This document shows positions 54,748 through 63,420 of a stretch of 64,000 nt of DNA, piece by piece. The DNA is from Crateriforma spongiae (GTDB lineage: Bacteria > Planctomycetota > Planctomycetia > Pirellulales > Pirellulaceae), in NCBI RefSeq assembly GCF_012290005.1, contig NZ_JAAXMS010000007.1, positions 105,991-169,990 of the forward strand. Direction: 5' to 3'. The notes beneath the pieces are model-generated. The model did no database searches, was not told the DNA's origin, and saw only the letters and a list, made by a program, of their open reading frames with translations. Position 1 is the stretch's first letter; the number at the start of each line of letters is the position of its first letter. A program made the translations under genes and the position numbers.

Positions 54748-57240
54748 CTACTGCGCCGTGCCGCTCCATTTCCAGCGGCATTCGTAACGAAAGTGATCCC
54801 TGGGATTGATCAATTGGAATGTTGCAATGGAACCAATGGGAAGCTCGACCTTCGTGGTGGGATCGATGGGCTCTGCCAGCTCGGGTGCATCAATTGGCCA
54901 CCCGCTGATTTCAAAGTTTTCGTAGTTTCGATTTTCTGGCATCAGCATCCAGATCTGTGCCAGCCCCGTGTCGGCCGGAAGGCTGAATTGAAAACGCCCT
55001 TCGTCAGCGTACTGCTCACTTGATTCACTGATCAATAAACCCTCAAGAACCAGTTCGGCGTCATCTCCGAGTGGAACGCTGCTGAAGTCAAGGTCCAGTT
55101 CCCAAAGGTATCTTCCATCTGCCAGTTTCATCCGCCGATGCCGCGGTCTCAGACTCTTGGTCTTGCAGAAGTAATTCAGCGTTTCGTCGTTCGACGGTAT
55201 TTGGAATCGCAAGTGTGGGTTTTCGTCCGTGACCTTGGTCCGCCGGACTCGGAGCCGACTATGCACGTAGGGCTTTGATTCTTGCCCGGACGAATTGGGC
55301 ACCAAAGCCCGCAGGTCGAAAATTCTGTCATCCGACAGGACTTCGAAGCCGTCGAAGTTGAGGTCTTCCATCGAAGTCACTTCTTCAAAGTCCACGGCTT
55401 CCACCGTGCGGATCGGCCCCGCCTGGATCAGATCCAGTATTTTTCGATAAAGCGGGCTCGTTTCCGCGACTGCTGCCAGCACGTACCCTCGTTGGGTCGC
55501 GGTCCTGTTTGACTTGTAAAGCAGGTAAGGCAGTGTGAGCATCAACAGTGTGACGATGGGCACCCACACATAGGTCGGCCAATCGCGAAAGCTCAGCAGC
55601 GTGCTCAGGATTCGGCGTGATGACGATTGCTGAAGCCGACGGGCAAACTGCAAGGCCGTGCCGGGATCGCTCAGCAAAGCGACCGAGCCGGCCGTGGTGC
55701 CTTTCCGTATTGCCCTGGCAGCGACTGGATTCCAAGGCGGACCACTTGGGATTTCGGCCGGCGGCAACAACGCTCGTTCGCGACAGGCTTGTCGGGCCAC
55801 GCAGTACCCGTGTTGCACAAGAGCCGACACCTCCAAGTCCGAGAAGGCATCCATGTCCGTGCGGATCAGCGACGCATGATGTTGGATTTCCGGATGCGGT
55901 GCGTGCGAATCCTCCGTTTGCTGGACGACCTGCGTGATCGGGAAGAACAGGACGCCGGGCGTATAGCGGAATGATTCAAGTTCCAACTGGTTGACCCGGT
56001 CCATCAAGATGTCGGAGGATCGCATGGCCGTACTGAAAAGGCCGCCTGCTTTGCCGTCTCCACGAACCTTGAACGAAGCGCCCGCATCGCTGACCAATAT
56101 GCCATCGAAGCCATCGCCGCCTGAACGCAAACATGGTTTGCCGGTGAATCGCTCCAACGCCGCAGCGATCAACTGGCGATTCAACCAGACTTGGTCGCTC
56201 GATTCCAACCGATCGAAGGACGTGTTGATGTCATCGAGCAACGCGCGTGCCCGCGGATTGGATAATTGGATCTCATGGAAGACCGGGTCGCGATAGAGCT
56301 CGTCGTTGCGGACGATCGTCCCCAGGTTGTCGATCAAAATCCGTTGATACTGTTGAGCCTCCCGTTTGGATTTCGCGACAGTGATGTCTGGATCCAGCGC
56401 CGTCAGTTTTTCCCATAACCGTCGCATGGCAGTATTCTCGGGCATCTCTGCTCCCGAAGATAATGCCGCCGCCATCGCGTCAGGATCAAGCACATCAGTC
56501 GCGTCGGGCGCCCCCGCATCGCTTAGTGACGTTTGTTGGATGTGGTGGAACATCCGCAATCCAATATTGTCATAGATGCCTCCATCGGTGAATGACAGAC
56601 GGCTGAATTCCCCCTCCTTGGCACCGACCTCCCAGTTCCTCAATTCCAATGGGGGAAAGAATCCCGGGAACGCCGACGAAGCCGCGACCGCCATGGGGAC
56701 CGTTGCCAGCCCCATCCGTACTTTTTCAAAGCGGTCGTATCGTCCCGGGGTCCGTCGCAGCAGTAGCAAGCCGTCCCGGTAGAACGCGCAAAGTGAACCC
56801 TCGCTCAGGTTGGTAGCCAGGATGTATAGCTGCGGTCGCTGGGGAAGATTGAAAAGGCTGGTGTCGCCGTACAAGCACTTTTCGTAGTGTTGCTCCAGCA
56901 GTCCGGCGCGTGTGTACTGACGGCGCGTCGACATTCGCAGAGTCCGTCTGCCGATGTTCGCCATCGATGCCAATGGGAACCGGCGAACAATGCGATTGCG
57001 TACATCCAGCTGCACCAATTGCAGAATCTCTTCAGCGACTTGTTGCCATTCCTCATCGCTCCCGCAGTAGCGGTCCCAGTTCAGCACCAGATGGGCGGCT
57101 AGGACGCTGCCACCGGAGACCGAAGTGATGTGCGTGACCTGTGACAGCAGACCCGCGTCACGGAGAAAACGCACGACGCCGAGATGATAGAGAACCGCGC
57201 GAAAGCCGCCGCCAGATAGTGCCAGTCCAAGTCGTTGCAT
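54748..57240 (-). CDS. Patatin-like phospholipase with membrane segment and beta-rich C-terminus
   Basis: About 830 residues from ATG 57240. The patatin domain fills the N-terminal part: LALSGGGFRAVLYHLGVV (oxyanion loop, Gly 10-12), SVSGGS with nucleophile Ser 42 (GxSxG form with the first Gly replaced by Ser), and FTDGGIYDN with the dyad Asp 219. It should hydrolyse phospholipid acyl chains. A helical middle follows, then one or two membrane segments (about 555-585, WPTYVWVPIVTLLMLTLPYLLY), then a beta-rich C-terminal region of about 230 residues (LRVRRTKVTDENPHLRFQI, LWELDLDFSSVPLGDDAELV) of unknown type. A membrane-tethered patatin with an outer or sensor-like tail is unusual. Confidence 0.85.
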   Translation of the reverse strand: MQRLGLALSGGGFRAVLYHLGVVRFLRDAGLLSQVTHITSVSGGSVLAAHLVLNWDRYCGSDEEWQQVAEEILQLVQLDVRNRIVRRFPLASMANIGRRTLRMSTRRQYTRAGLLEQHYEKCLYGDTSLFNLPQRPQLYILATNLSEGSLCAFYRDGLLLLRRTPGRYDRFEKVRMGLATVPMAVAASSAFPGFFPPLELRNWEVGAKEGEFSRLSFTDGGIYDNIGLRMFHHIQQTSLSDAGAPDATDVLDPDAMAAALSSGAEMPENTAMRRLWEKLTALDPDITVAKSKREAQQYQRILIDNLGTIVRNDELYRDPVFHEIQLSNPRARALLDDINTSFDRLESSDQVWLNRQLIAAALERFTGKPCLRSGGDGFDGILVSDAGASFKVRGDGKAGGLFSTAMRSSDILMDRVNQLELESFRYTPGVLFFPITQVVQQTEDSHAPHPEIQHHASLIRTDMDAFSDLEVSALVQHGYCVARQACRERALLPPAEIPSGPPWNPVAARAIRKGTTAGSVALLSDPGTALQFARRLQQSSSRRILSTLLSFRDWPTYVWVPIVTLLMLTLPYLLYKSNRTATQRGYVLAAVAETSPLYRKILDLIQAGPIRTVEAVDFEEVTSMEDLNFDGFEVLSDDRIFDLRALVPNSSGQESKPYVHSRLRVRRTKVTDENPHLRFQIPSNDETLNYFCKTKSLRPRHRRMKLADGRYLWELDLDFSSVPLGDDAELVLEGLLISESSEQYADEGRFQFSLPADTGLAQIWMLMPENRNYENFEISGWPIDAPELAEPIDPTTKVELPIGSIATFQLINPRDHFRYECRWKWSGTAQ

Positions 57241-58179
57241 CAGAGGGGTCCCCGACAAGCTGGATGTTAGTGGCCCAAACACAAGACCGTGGAAATGCCG
57301 TCACCACACTATTCAACGGTCATGCAAACGTACACCGGAATCGGTGCTGCAGACGGCAAATCGCAATAACCTTTGCATACCGTATCGGAGCCACTGGGCT
57401 TCGCACGGGGGGAATCCGATGAATGAAAGCGTTGTCTTCAAAGGTCGCGTTCAAGGGTGATGGACGAACGCCGATACGCGTTTTCGTTGACGGACCTGGT
57501 TCATCAAGCCACCGCCGATCCGTGATCGCCGACGAAAGCCCGCTTACGGCACTCTTAAGCAGGCGGACAGGCGTCTCGTGAAAGATGGCAACCCGACGCG
57601 TCAGCGAGGGACCGCGTTCTTCACCGGTTCGTTCCTCGTTTACGCGTTTTGAAGTTGCGCATTTCTGGTAACTCGACGCGTGAGCGGGGATAAATGATGC
57701 TGACATCGCCTCGCTCACGCTTCCGGTTACCAAAAACCAATGCCCCGGGTAAAAGCGCAACTTCAAAACTTGCGCATCGGGGCAATAAGTCTGAAAAGAT
57801 CTGTCCGCCTACTTAGAAAGCATTAGATCTTAGGGACGCAGCGATCGCGATGGCATCGCGTACGTTCCTGTCGCCAATGAAATCGTGTTCTTGGACTGTC
57901 GGTGTACGCATCGTTGTGCTGCAGTTCTTGACCATCATTCGATTCGGATCCGCCTCTCGGAGATGTTGGCGCCCGCCTACCTTGCAACGATGCGCAGAGC
58001 CTAGAAGCCATTCGGCGTTTTGAAAGTGAGTCTTCCCGGTTGGTTTTCCAAAGATGGCTTGGGGCCTTTTGTCCCGTTCGCGGCGCAACCGCCCGACGAT
58101 TGTTGACGCTTGGTGTCGGCTGAACGAAGATGCGGGATTCTCGATCGACCGCCCCGCATTCATCACCAAGGTTTTTCTG
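57241..58179. other. Intergenic region with a palindromic element
   Basis: About 940 nt without a convincing gene. A palindromic element lies at about 57,595-57,770 (listed separately). Frames here translate to Arg/Ser-rich text and are treated as non-coding. Confidence 0.5.
57647..57768. repeat. Palindromic intergenic element
   Basis: Outer arms ttttgaagttgcgc (57647-57660) and gcgcaacttcaaaa (57755-57768) are a perfect 14-bp inverted repeat. Inside, ggtaac...gcgtgagcg and its reverse complement form an imperfect second stem. A related string, acgcgtcagcgaggga, lies just outside at about 57,597. This has the shape of a REP/MITE-type dispersed element. Confidence 0.6.
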
Positions 58180-60087
58180 ATGCCCGATTCAAGGTGTTTC
58201 TTGTTCTCTTTTTGGGCGGCGTTGTGCATCGCGGGCAGCGGCCACGTTTCCCCGGCGATGGCTCAGGCCGAAAATGGCCGATCCGAAACCGCAACGACCG
58301 CTGGGGCTGACCGACCGAACATTTTGTGGATCACCAGTGAGGACAACGGGGTTTCCTGGGTCAGTTGTTACGGCGGAACCAACGCAAATACACCGGCGAT
58401 CGACGGGTTGGCCGAGGAAGGTTTTCGCTACACGCACTGTTTTGACAACGCGGCTGTTTGTGCGCCGACACGATCGTGTTGGATCACCGGGATGTATGGC
58501 ATTTCCAACGGAACGCAGCCGATGCGGAGCCGCAATCCGATCCCGCATGACCAGATCAAATACTATCCCGATCTGTTGCGTGAGGCCGGCTACCACACAT
58601 CGAATCCTGGAAAGACGGATTACAACATCGGCGGACGCGAAGACAAAGCGTGCTGGGACTTCAAAGGCGAGAAGGGAAAATCGCCTTACGGCTGGAAATA
58701 TCGAAAGCCGGGACAACCGTTTTTTGCCGTCGTGAACATCCAAGACAGTCACGAAAGTCGTGCCCACGGGAGCGTGGACAATGTGACCAAGGACCCGGCA
58801 AAAATGAAGTTGTATTCCTATCATCCTGATCTGCCGGTGGTTCGAAAGAACTATGCGAAATACGCAGAGGCGGTCGAACGGATGGACGCCAAGGTTGGGG
58901 CGACGATCGAGGCGCTGAAGCAGGATGGTTTGTACGACGACACGATCATTGTCTACAACTCCGACCACGGTGGAGTGATGGCGCGAAGCAAGCGATTCCT
59001 GTATGCCAGCGGTGTGCACTGTCCTCTGGTTATCCGAATTCCCGCGAAGTGGAAGCACTTGTATCCGGCCGCCGAACCCGGAACGACGGTGGATCGCATC
59101 GTCAGTTTTGTCGACATGCCGAAAACTTGGTTGGCCTTGGCCGATGCGGACATTCCCGAGCAGTTTCAAGGCACGGTTTTTCTGGGAGATCAGATGGAAC
59201 CGGCGCCGAAGTATCATCTTGGGTTCCGTGAACGTGCCGACGAACGACTGGACAACGTTCGCATGATTCGTGACGAACGATACGCCTATCACAAAAACTA
59301 CATGCCCTATGCCCCAGCCGGACAGCACTTGGCCTATCTTTGGAAAGCACCTTTGACGGCGGCTTGGGAGCAACACCATCGCGAAGGCAAAACCAATGAA
59401 ATCACCGGTCGGTTCTTTCGTCCGCGTGTTTCGGAAGAGTTCTACGACAATCAGACAGATTTCGACAATGTGCACAATCTGATCGATGCACCGGAGCATC
59501 AGGCCAAGATCAGCGAACTGAAGAAGGCGCTTCGCGAAAAACAGTTGGAGTTGCGTGACTCGGGATTAATGCCCGAGAAAATGCGGGAACGACGTGCGGC
59601 CACCAACGGAATCACTATCTACGAGATGGTGCGGGACGAGAATCTGTATCCGTTGGAACGGTACCTGGATGTCGCCGACCTTGCGTTGGAGAGGGACCCT
59701 GCCCATTTGGATACGTTCGTCCGCGGAATGTCCGACAGCGATGAAGTCATTCGCTGGTGGTCCGCTGTCGGGCTTCACCTGCTGGATCAGCACGCGATGC
59801 CGGCAAAGGATGTCCTGCGAAACGGTCTTTCCGATGAATCGCACGAGGTCCGTATGATGTCGGCCTGGACGCTGGTCGAATTGGGAGATTCCAAACAGGC
59901 GTTGGCGTGTTTGGAGGAGATGTTATTCGAAGGAACCGAAAACGAGCCGATGCTGCACAATGTGATCGATTGGATGGGTGAACCCGCGTTGCCGCTGGTC
60001 AAACGTTATGTCGACCAAGGTAAGACTCGTGAAGGACGATATGGCATCAGCATTTTCGGCCGCATCGCCCAATTGAACGGTTGGTGA
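58180..60087 (+). CDS. Secreted sulfatase with C-terminal HEAT-like region
   Basis: About 635 residues from ATG 58180, after an aagg Shine-Dalgarno. Signal peptide ends near PAMAQA. NILWITSEDNGVSWVSCYGG is the metal-binding N-terminus and CAPTR (Cys 94) the formylglycine site. VYNSDHGGVM provides the later metal ligands. The layout is that of the S1_8-like group, which includes heparan N-sulfatase relatives. The last 120 or so residues form HEAT-like helical repeats (SDEVIRWWSAVGLHLLDQ, SHEVRMMSAWTLVELGDSKQA), which are not part of the core enzyme. Substrate unknown. Separate from the first sulfatase and not related to it by recent duplication. Confidence 0.92.
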   Translation: MPDSRCFLFSFWAALCIAGSGHVSPAMAQAENGRSETATTAGADRPNILWITSEDNGVSWVSCYGGTNANTPAIDGLAEEGFRYTHCFDNAAVCAPTRSCWITGMYGISNGTQPMRSRNPIPHDQIKYYPDLLREAGYHTSNPGKTDYNIGGREDKACWDFKGEKGKSPYGWKYRKPGQPFFAVVNIQDSHESRAHGSVDNVTKDPAKMKLYSYHPDLPVVRKNYAKYAEAVERMDAKVGATIEALKQDGLYDDTIIVYNSDHGGVMARSKRFLYASGVHCPLVIRIPAKWKHLYPAAEPGTTVDRIVSFVDMPKTWLALADADIPEQFQGTVFLGDQMEPAPKYHLGFRERADERLDNVRMIRDERYAYHKNYMPYAPAGQHLAYLWKAPLTAAWEQHHREGKTNEITGRFFRPRVSEEFYDNQTDFDNVHNLIDAPEHQAKISELKKALREKQLELRDSGLMPEKMRERRAATNGITIYEMVRDENLYPLERYLDVADLALERDPAHLDTFVRGMSDSDEVIRWWSAVGLHLLDQHAMPAKDVLRNGLSDESHEVRMMSAWTLVELGDSKQALACLEEMLFEGTENEPMLHNVIDWMGEPALPLVKRYVDQGKTREGRYGISIFGRIAQLNGW

Positions 60088-60204
60088 TCGCCTGTTTCGT
60101 TGCCTTCGGATCAGTTCACATCCAAGTCCGTCAGGATCAAGAGTCACCCGAAGAGAGTGCGAGCCGATGCTGGCGACCGATTCGACGTGAACACAGTTCG
60201 CGGT

Positions 60205-61416
60205 TCAGCCCGCGAACGAAGCGTTCATCGATTGAATGATCGGTGAGGTTAGACGAGGGAAGGCGCACGCGGTTTTCATCGCCACGTCGATCCCGCGAGG
60301 ACGTCGCAGTAGCCAAGCCAAGCGTCGACACCACCGTTGCCTGGATGCAATCTGTTGGTCCCAGTGTTGTTGCCAGCGTGTTTCGGCCAGCCGGACTGAT
60401 ACCGAGTCGGAAAGCGATTGTCGAATCACAGGGGCTACGCTCAGACCGCCGGCGAATGCCCAGGCCATGCCTTCGCCGGTGAAGGGCTCGACGTATCCGG
60501 CCGCGTCGCCGACGACGAACACACGATCCGAAGCCACGCGATTGGTTCGTCGGGTCAATTCTCGGGTGCCGGTCAACCGCAGACCATCGATGGGCAGCGG
60601 ACCATACCCGGCGGTTTCAATGATGTCGGAAAGCAGTGTTTGTGGGGCGTTTGCGGATCGATAGCCGGATCGATCCACCGCGGCGGCAAAGTTCAAATGG
60701 CCGTTTTCGACTCGGACCATGCCGACGTATCCCTGCGCGCCGGTCGCCATGTAGATGACACCGCGCTTGAGGTGTTCAAACGACCGATGCCCCGCGTTGT
60801 CTCGCAGGATGCCGCCCAATCCGATGCGCGACTTCGCTGAAATCGAGTCGGTGAACTCGTTCAGTTTTCGCAGGCTGGGATGTCCCAAGCCGTCGGCGGC
60901 CAGAACCGTTTTTCCGCGGACGACTGTCTTGGTGCTTGAGGATGAATTGGCGAGGGTCAACTGGATTTCGCGATGGGCCGCGTCGTTTTCGCGAGGCAAG
61001 ACGCTGGCGTTAACTTGCGATAGGGTGAACGCGCCGGCATCGCGGGCCGCATCAAGGAGTACGGCATCCAGTTTGTGTCGCGACACTGCCAGACCGCCGG
61101 GCAAATTGAGTCGCACATGCTTGCCGCCGGCTCGCAAGTCGAAGTGGCTGAGGCGGATTCCGCCACAGCTGCTGACGACGTCCTGTAGATCGGCGGCTGC
61201 AAGGGCCGTCAGTGCGCGGTGATTCACGCATGCGCCACAGACTTTGTCACGAGGAAACGACTTGCGGTCCACCAGCAGTGTCCGCAATCCGTCTTTGGCC
61301 AACTGCCGTGCGGCAAGGCTGCCTGCAGGGCCCGCACCGATGATGATGCAGTCCCAAAGGGTTTGTCCCGCGGATTGGAGGTTACTGGACACGTCGATGG
61401 ACGCTACGCGTTTCAT
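60205..61416 (-). CDS. FAD-dependent oxidoreductase (geranylgeranyl-reductase type)
   Basis: 403 residues from ATG 61416. The Rossmann dinucleotide fold is at DCIIIGAGPAGSLAARQLA (Gly 27-32), followed by FPRDKVCGACVN as in geranylgeranyl reductases and squalene-epoxidase-like enzymes. The second FAD motif DRVFVVGDAAGYVEPFTGEG is present near residue 300. It probably reduces or oxidises an isoprenoid or a similar lipophilic substrate. The ATG overlaps the stop of the upstream methyltransferase by 4 nt, so they form an operon. Confidence 0.88.
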   Translation of the reverse strand: MKRVASIDVSSNLQSAGQTLWDCIIIGAGPAGSLAARQLAKDGLRTLLVDRKSFPRDKVCGACVNHRALTALAAADLQDVVSSCGGIRLSHFDLRAGGKHVRLNLPGGLAVSRHKLDAVLLDAARDAGAFTLSQVNASVLPRENDAAHREIQLTLANSSSSTKTVVRGKTVLAADGLGHPSLRKLNEFTDSISAKSRIGLGGILRDNAGHRSFEHLKRGVIYMATGAQGYVGMVRVENGHLNFAAAVDRSGYRSANAPQTLLSDIIETAGYGPLPIDGLRLTGTRELTRRTNRVASDRVFVVGDAAGYVEPFTGEGMAWAFAGGLSVAPVIRQSLSDSVSVRLAETRWQQHWDQQIASRQRWCRRLAWLLRRPRGIDVAMKTACAFPRLTSPIIQSMNASFAG

Positions 61417-62192
61417 GGCTTGCACCACTTCAGAAAGAAGCGTTGCGGCCAATGGAACGTCAATTCACTATCACCGAGCCCGGCTTCTTGAGTGATCGCA
61501 TGGAATTCTGTGTCCGACCAAGCGGCACGCACGGATTGTGCACCGTCGAGGTGTACGATCGGGCTGCGTGTGATCAGACGTGACCCCGCTGTCGCCAAGA
61601 AGTATCCCCACCTGGTACGGCGAAGGTCACTGATCAGGACGGCGCGGCGACAGGATGCAGCCATATTGGCCAACACGCGAACCGTTTCGCATCGTGTCAG
61701 GTGGTGAAGGAACAACGAGTTCAGGATCACGTCGTAGTCGTCTGGCAATGACTCATTCAAAACATCGATTGCGAAGAATCGACAGTCCTTCATGCCCGTT
61801 GTTTCGGCATGCTGGCGAGCGTACTGCAAGGCCCGTCGGCTGATGTCGCAGCCGTCGATCTGCATTGGCGTTCCACTGCGTTGAGCCATTCGCGACAGCG
61901 AAGCCACCACGTCACCACCACCAGTGGCAACATCCAAAACACGCAGCGGTCGATCCATCGTGGTCGCCAATCGTTTCAGCGTGGGCCAAAACCGTTCACT
62001 GCATCGGCTGATTCGGTTGATGCGTCGCAGGCCGTCCAGCGCCTGATAATGAAGTTGGTCATCCAGCCGTGGGTCGTCCATCAATTCCGGCAACAGACAA
62101 CGTTCTTGCAGGCGATGACCTGCTGGAAGCGTCTGCGGAAAGTCCTCGATGGCAAATCCAGAACGGTCGATCAATTGGGTTTCATGTTCCAT
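61413..62192 (-). CDS. SAM-dependent methyltransferase
   Basis: 259 residues, start at MEHETQL. Motif I VLDVATGGGDVV, then DISRRALQYA and LNSLFLHHL with the later motifs of class I methyltransferases (UbiE/COQ5-like group). A longer frame upstream (to 62321) is not preferred: the extra residues are Arg/Pro-rich. In several bacteria such a methyltransferase and a GGR-type oxidoreductase sit beside a type III polyketide synthase; none is visible here. Confidence 0.85.
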   Translation of the reverse strand: MEHETQLIDRSGFAIEDFPQTLPAGHRLQERCLLPELMDDPRLDDQLHYQALDGLRRINRISRCSERFWPTLKRLATTMDRPLRVLDVATGGGDVVASLSRMAQRSGTPMQIDGCDISRRALQYARQHAETTGMKDCRFFAIDVLNESLPDDYDVILNSLFLHHLTRCETVRVLANMAASCRRAVLISDLRRTRWGYFLATAGSRLITRSPIVHLDGAQSVRAAWSDTEFHAITQEAGLGDSELTFHWPQRFFLKWCKP

Positions 62193-62612
62193 AAAAAGGC
62201 CAAGTGGAATTCGGGCGCTACGATCGCGGACGATCTTCGGTCGGAATAGATTGGGGACGCCGAAGGGCGTTCCGACCGGGCGACGCAGTGCAGCTGGCGT
62301 GCCGCGGACCGACGCGCACACTGTAGGGATACGACTACCGCACGCTGATCAGTGTCGCGGATCAGATGGTGTCGACTTTTGTTTAGTGTCGACGACATCC
62401 TCGACGTGCCTTTTGTCGCACCCGCTGTCGGTCAGCATGAAGCCGGTGAAACGACGGTTACATTCAGGGATAGGCGGAAATTTTGAGTCGAAGAGCCGCC
62501 GCGTCCTGAAATGCACGGTCGCCGAATTACAGTGAGACCAAGCGGGATGACGGTGCCCTGTATTCCCGCCAAACCCACCCACCAATCCTTCCCCCACAAT
62601 CCCGCCGATACG
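62193..62612. other. Divergent spacer before the coiled-coil gene
   Basis: About 420 nt between the methyltransferase (minus) and the coiled-coil protein (plus). No gene, RNA or repeat was recognised. It probably holds both promoters. Confidence 0.5.
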
Positions 62613-63320
62613 ATGAACACCTTGATTGCATCATCAATCACAGCTGCCGCGCTGATCGTTTCCTGTTCGACTTCCGCTTACGGTGAAAACCTGCTGTCGT
62701 CACCGTGTGGCTGTGCGGTCGAACCCGTATGTGCCCCTGCCACCATTGCGATTCCATCGACCGCTTGCGGCGACGTTGTTTCTGTCAGCGATATGGGAAC
62801 CTTGGATCACCCGAGTCAGCTGAACATTTTATTGACCGAAGAATTGGTCGCCCTACGGCAACAGGTGGAAGAATTGACGGCATCGGGCGAGCAAACCGCC
62901 AAGGCGTTGAGCGAAGCAAAGCAGACGATTGCCGAGATGCAAAAACAAACGGATCAGCTGAAGCAGCAGCTTGCGAAGGAAAAGAAACGTTCGCAGCAAG
63001 CGGAAGATCAGTTAGCGGCCTCCAAAAAGGTGGCTGCGGAGGCGATGGCACAGGCAATCCAAGCACGTGATGAAGCTCAAAAACAAATCCGCCAGCTCAC
63101 TCGTCAGAATGGCAATTTGAAAAAGAATTTGAACCAGACCAAATCGGCGCTCCAAACCGCGAACCAGACGTTGAAGGAAGAACGCGAAAAAGAGATTCCC
63201 GAAAAGAAGGAAAAGGGAATCGAAACCTCACCGGCCAGCATCCGAGACGAACAGGCCGGCAATGGTGACGAGGCAACCGGTGACGAGGCAACCGGTGACG
63301 ACGCACCGCTGGAAGGCTAG
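62613..63320 (+). CDS. Secreted coiled-coil protein
   Basis: 235 residues from ATG 62613. Signal peptide MNTLIASSITAAALIVSCS ends near Ala-Tyr-Gly, a cysteine pair follows (PCGCAVEPVCAP), then a long coiled coil of about 120 residues (LLTEELVALRQQVEELTA through KKNLNQTKSALQTANQTL), and an acidic tail with two near-identical GDEATGDEATGDD-type units. Probably a periplasmic or exported scaffold; function unknown. Confidence 0.7.
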   Translation: MNTLIASSITAAALIVSCSTSAYGENLLSSPCGCAVEPVCAPATIAIPSTACGDVVSVSDMGTLDHPSQLNILLTEELVALRQQVEELTASGEQTAKALSEAKQTIAEMQKQTDQLKQQLAKEKKRSQQAEDQLAASKKVAAEAMAQAIQARDEAQKQIRQLTRQNGNLKKNLNQTKSALQTANQTLKEEREKEIPEKKEKGIETSPASIRDEQAGNGDEATGDEATGDDAPLEG

Positions 63321-63420
63321 TCGTATCGACGGGCGAGTTACGCGGATCGTTCGATCCTGGCTTTGCCTGGCTTTCATTCGTATCGACGCGCCGCTGGGTA
63401 TCGCCAGCGGCAGGTCGAAC

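Noticed and set aside
57320-57766. Frame of 148 codons in the spacer before the second sulfatase
   Set aside because: It crosses the palindromic element and is explained by it.
57813-58229. Frame of 138 codons on the minus strand
   Set aside because: It overlaps the sulfatase start and lacks any family feature.
58189-59499. Minus-strand frame of 436 codons
   Set aside because: Fully antisense to the second sulfatase, which has an intact catalytic site; no motif of its own.
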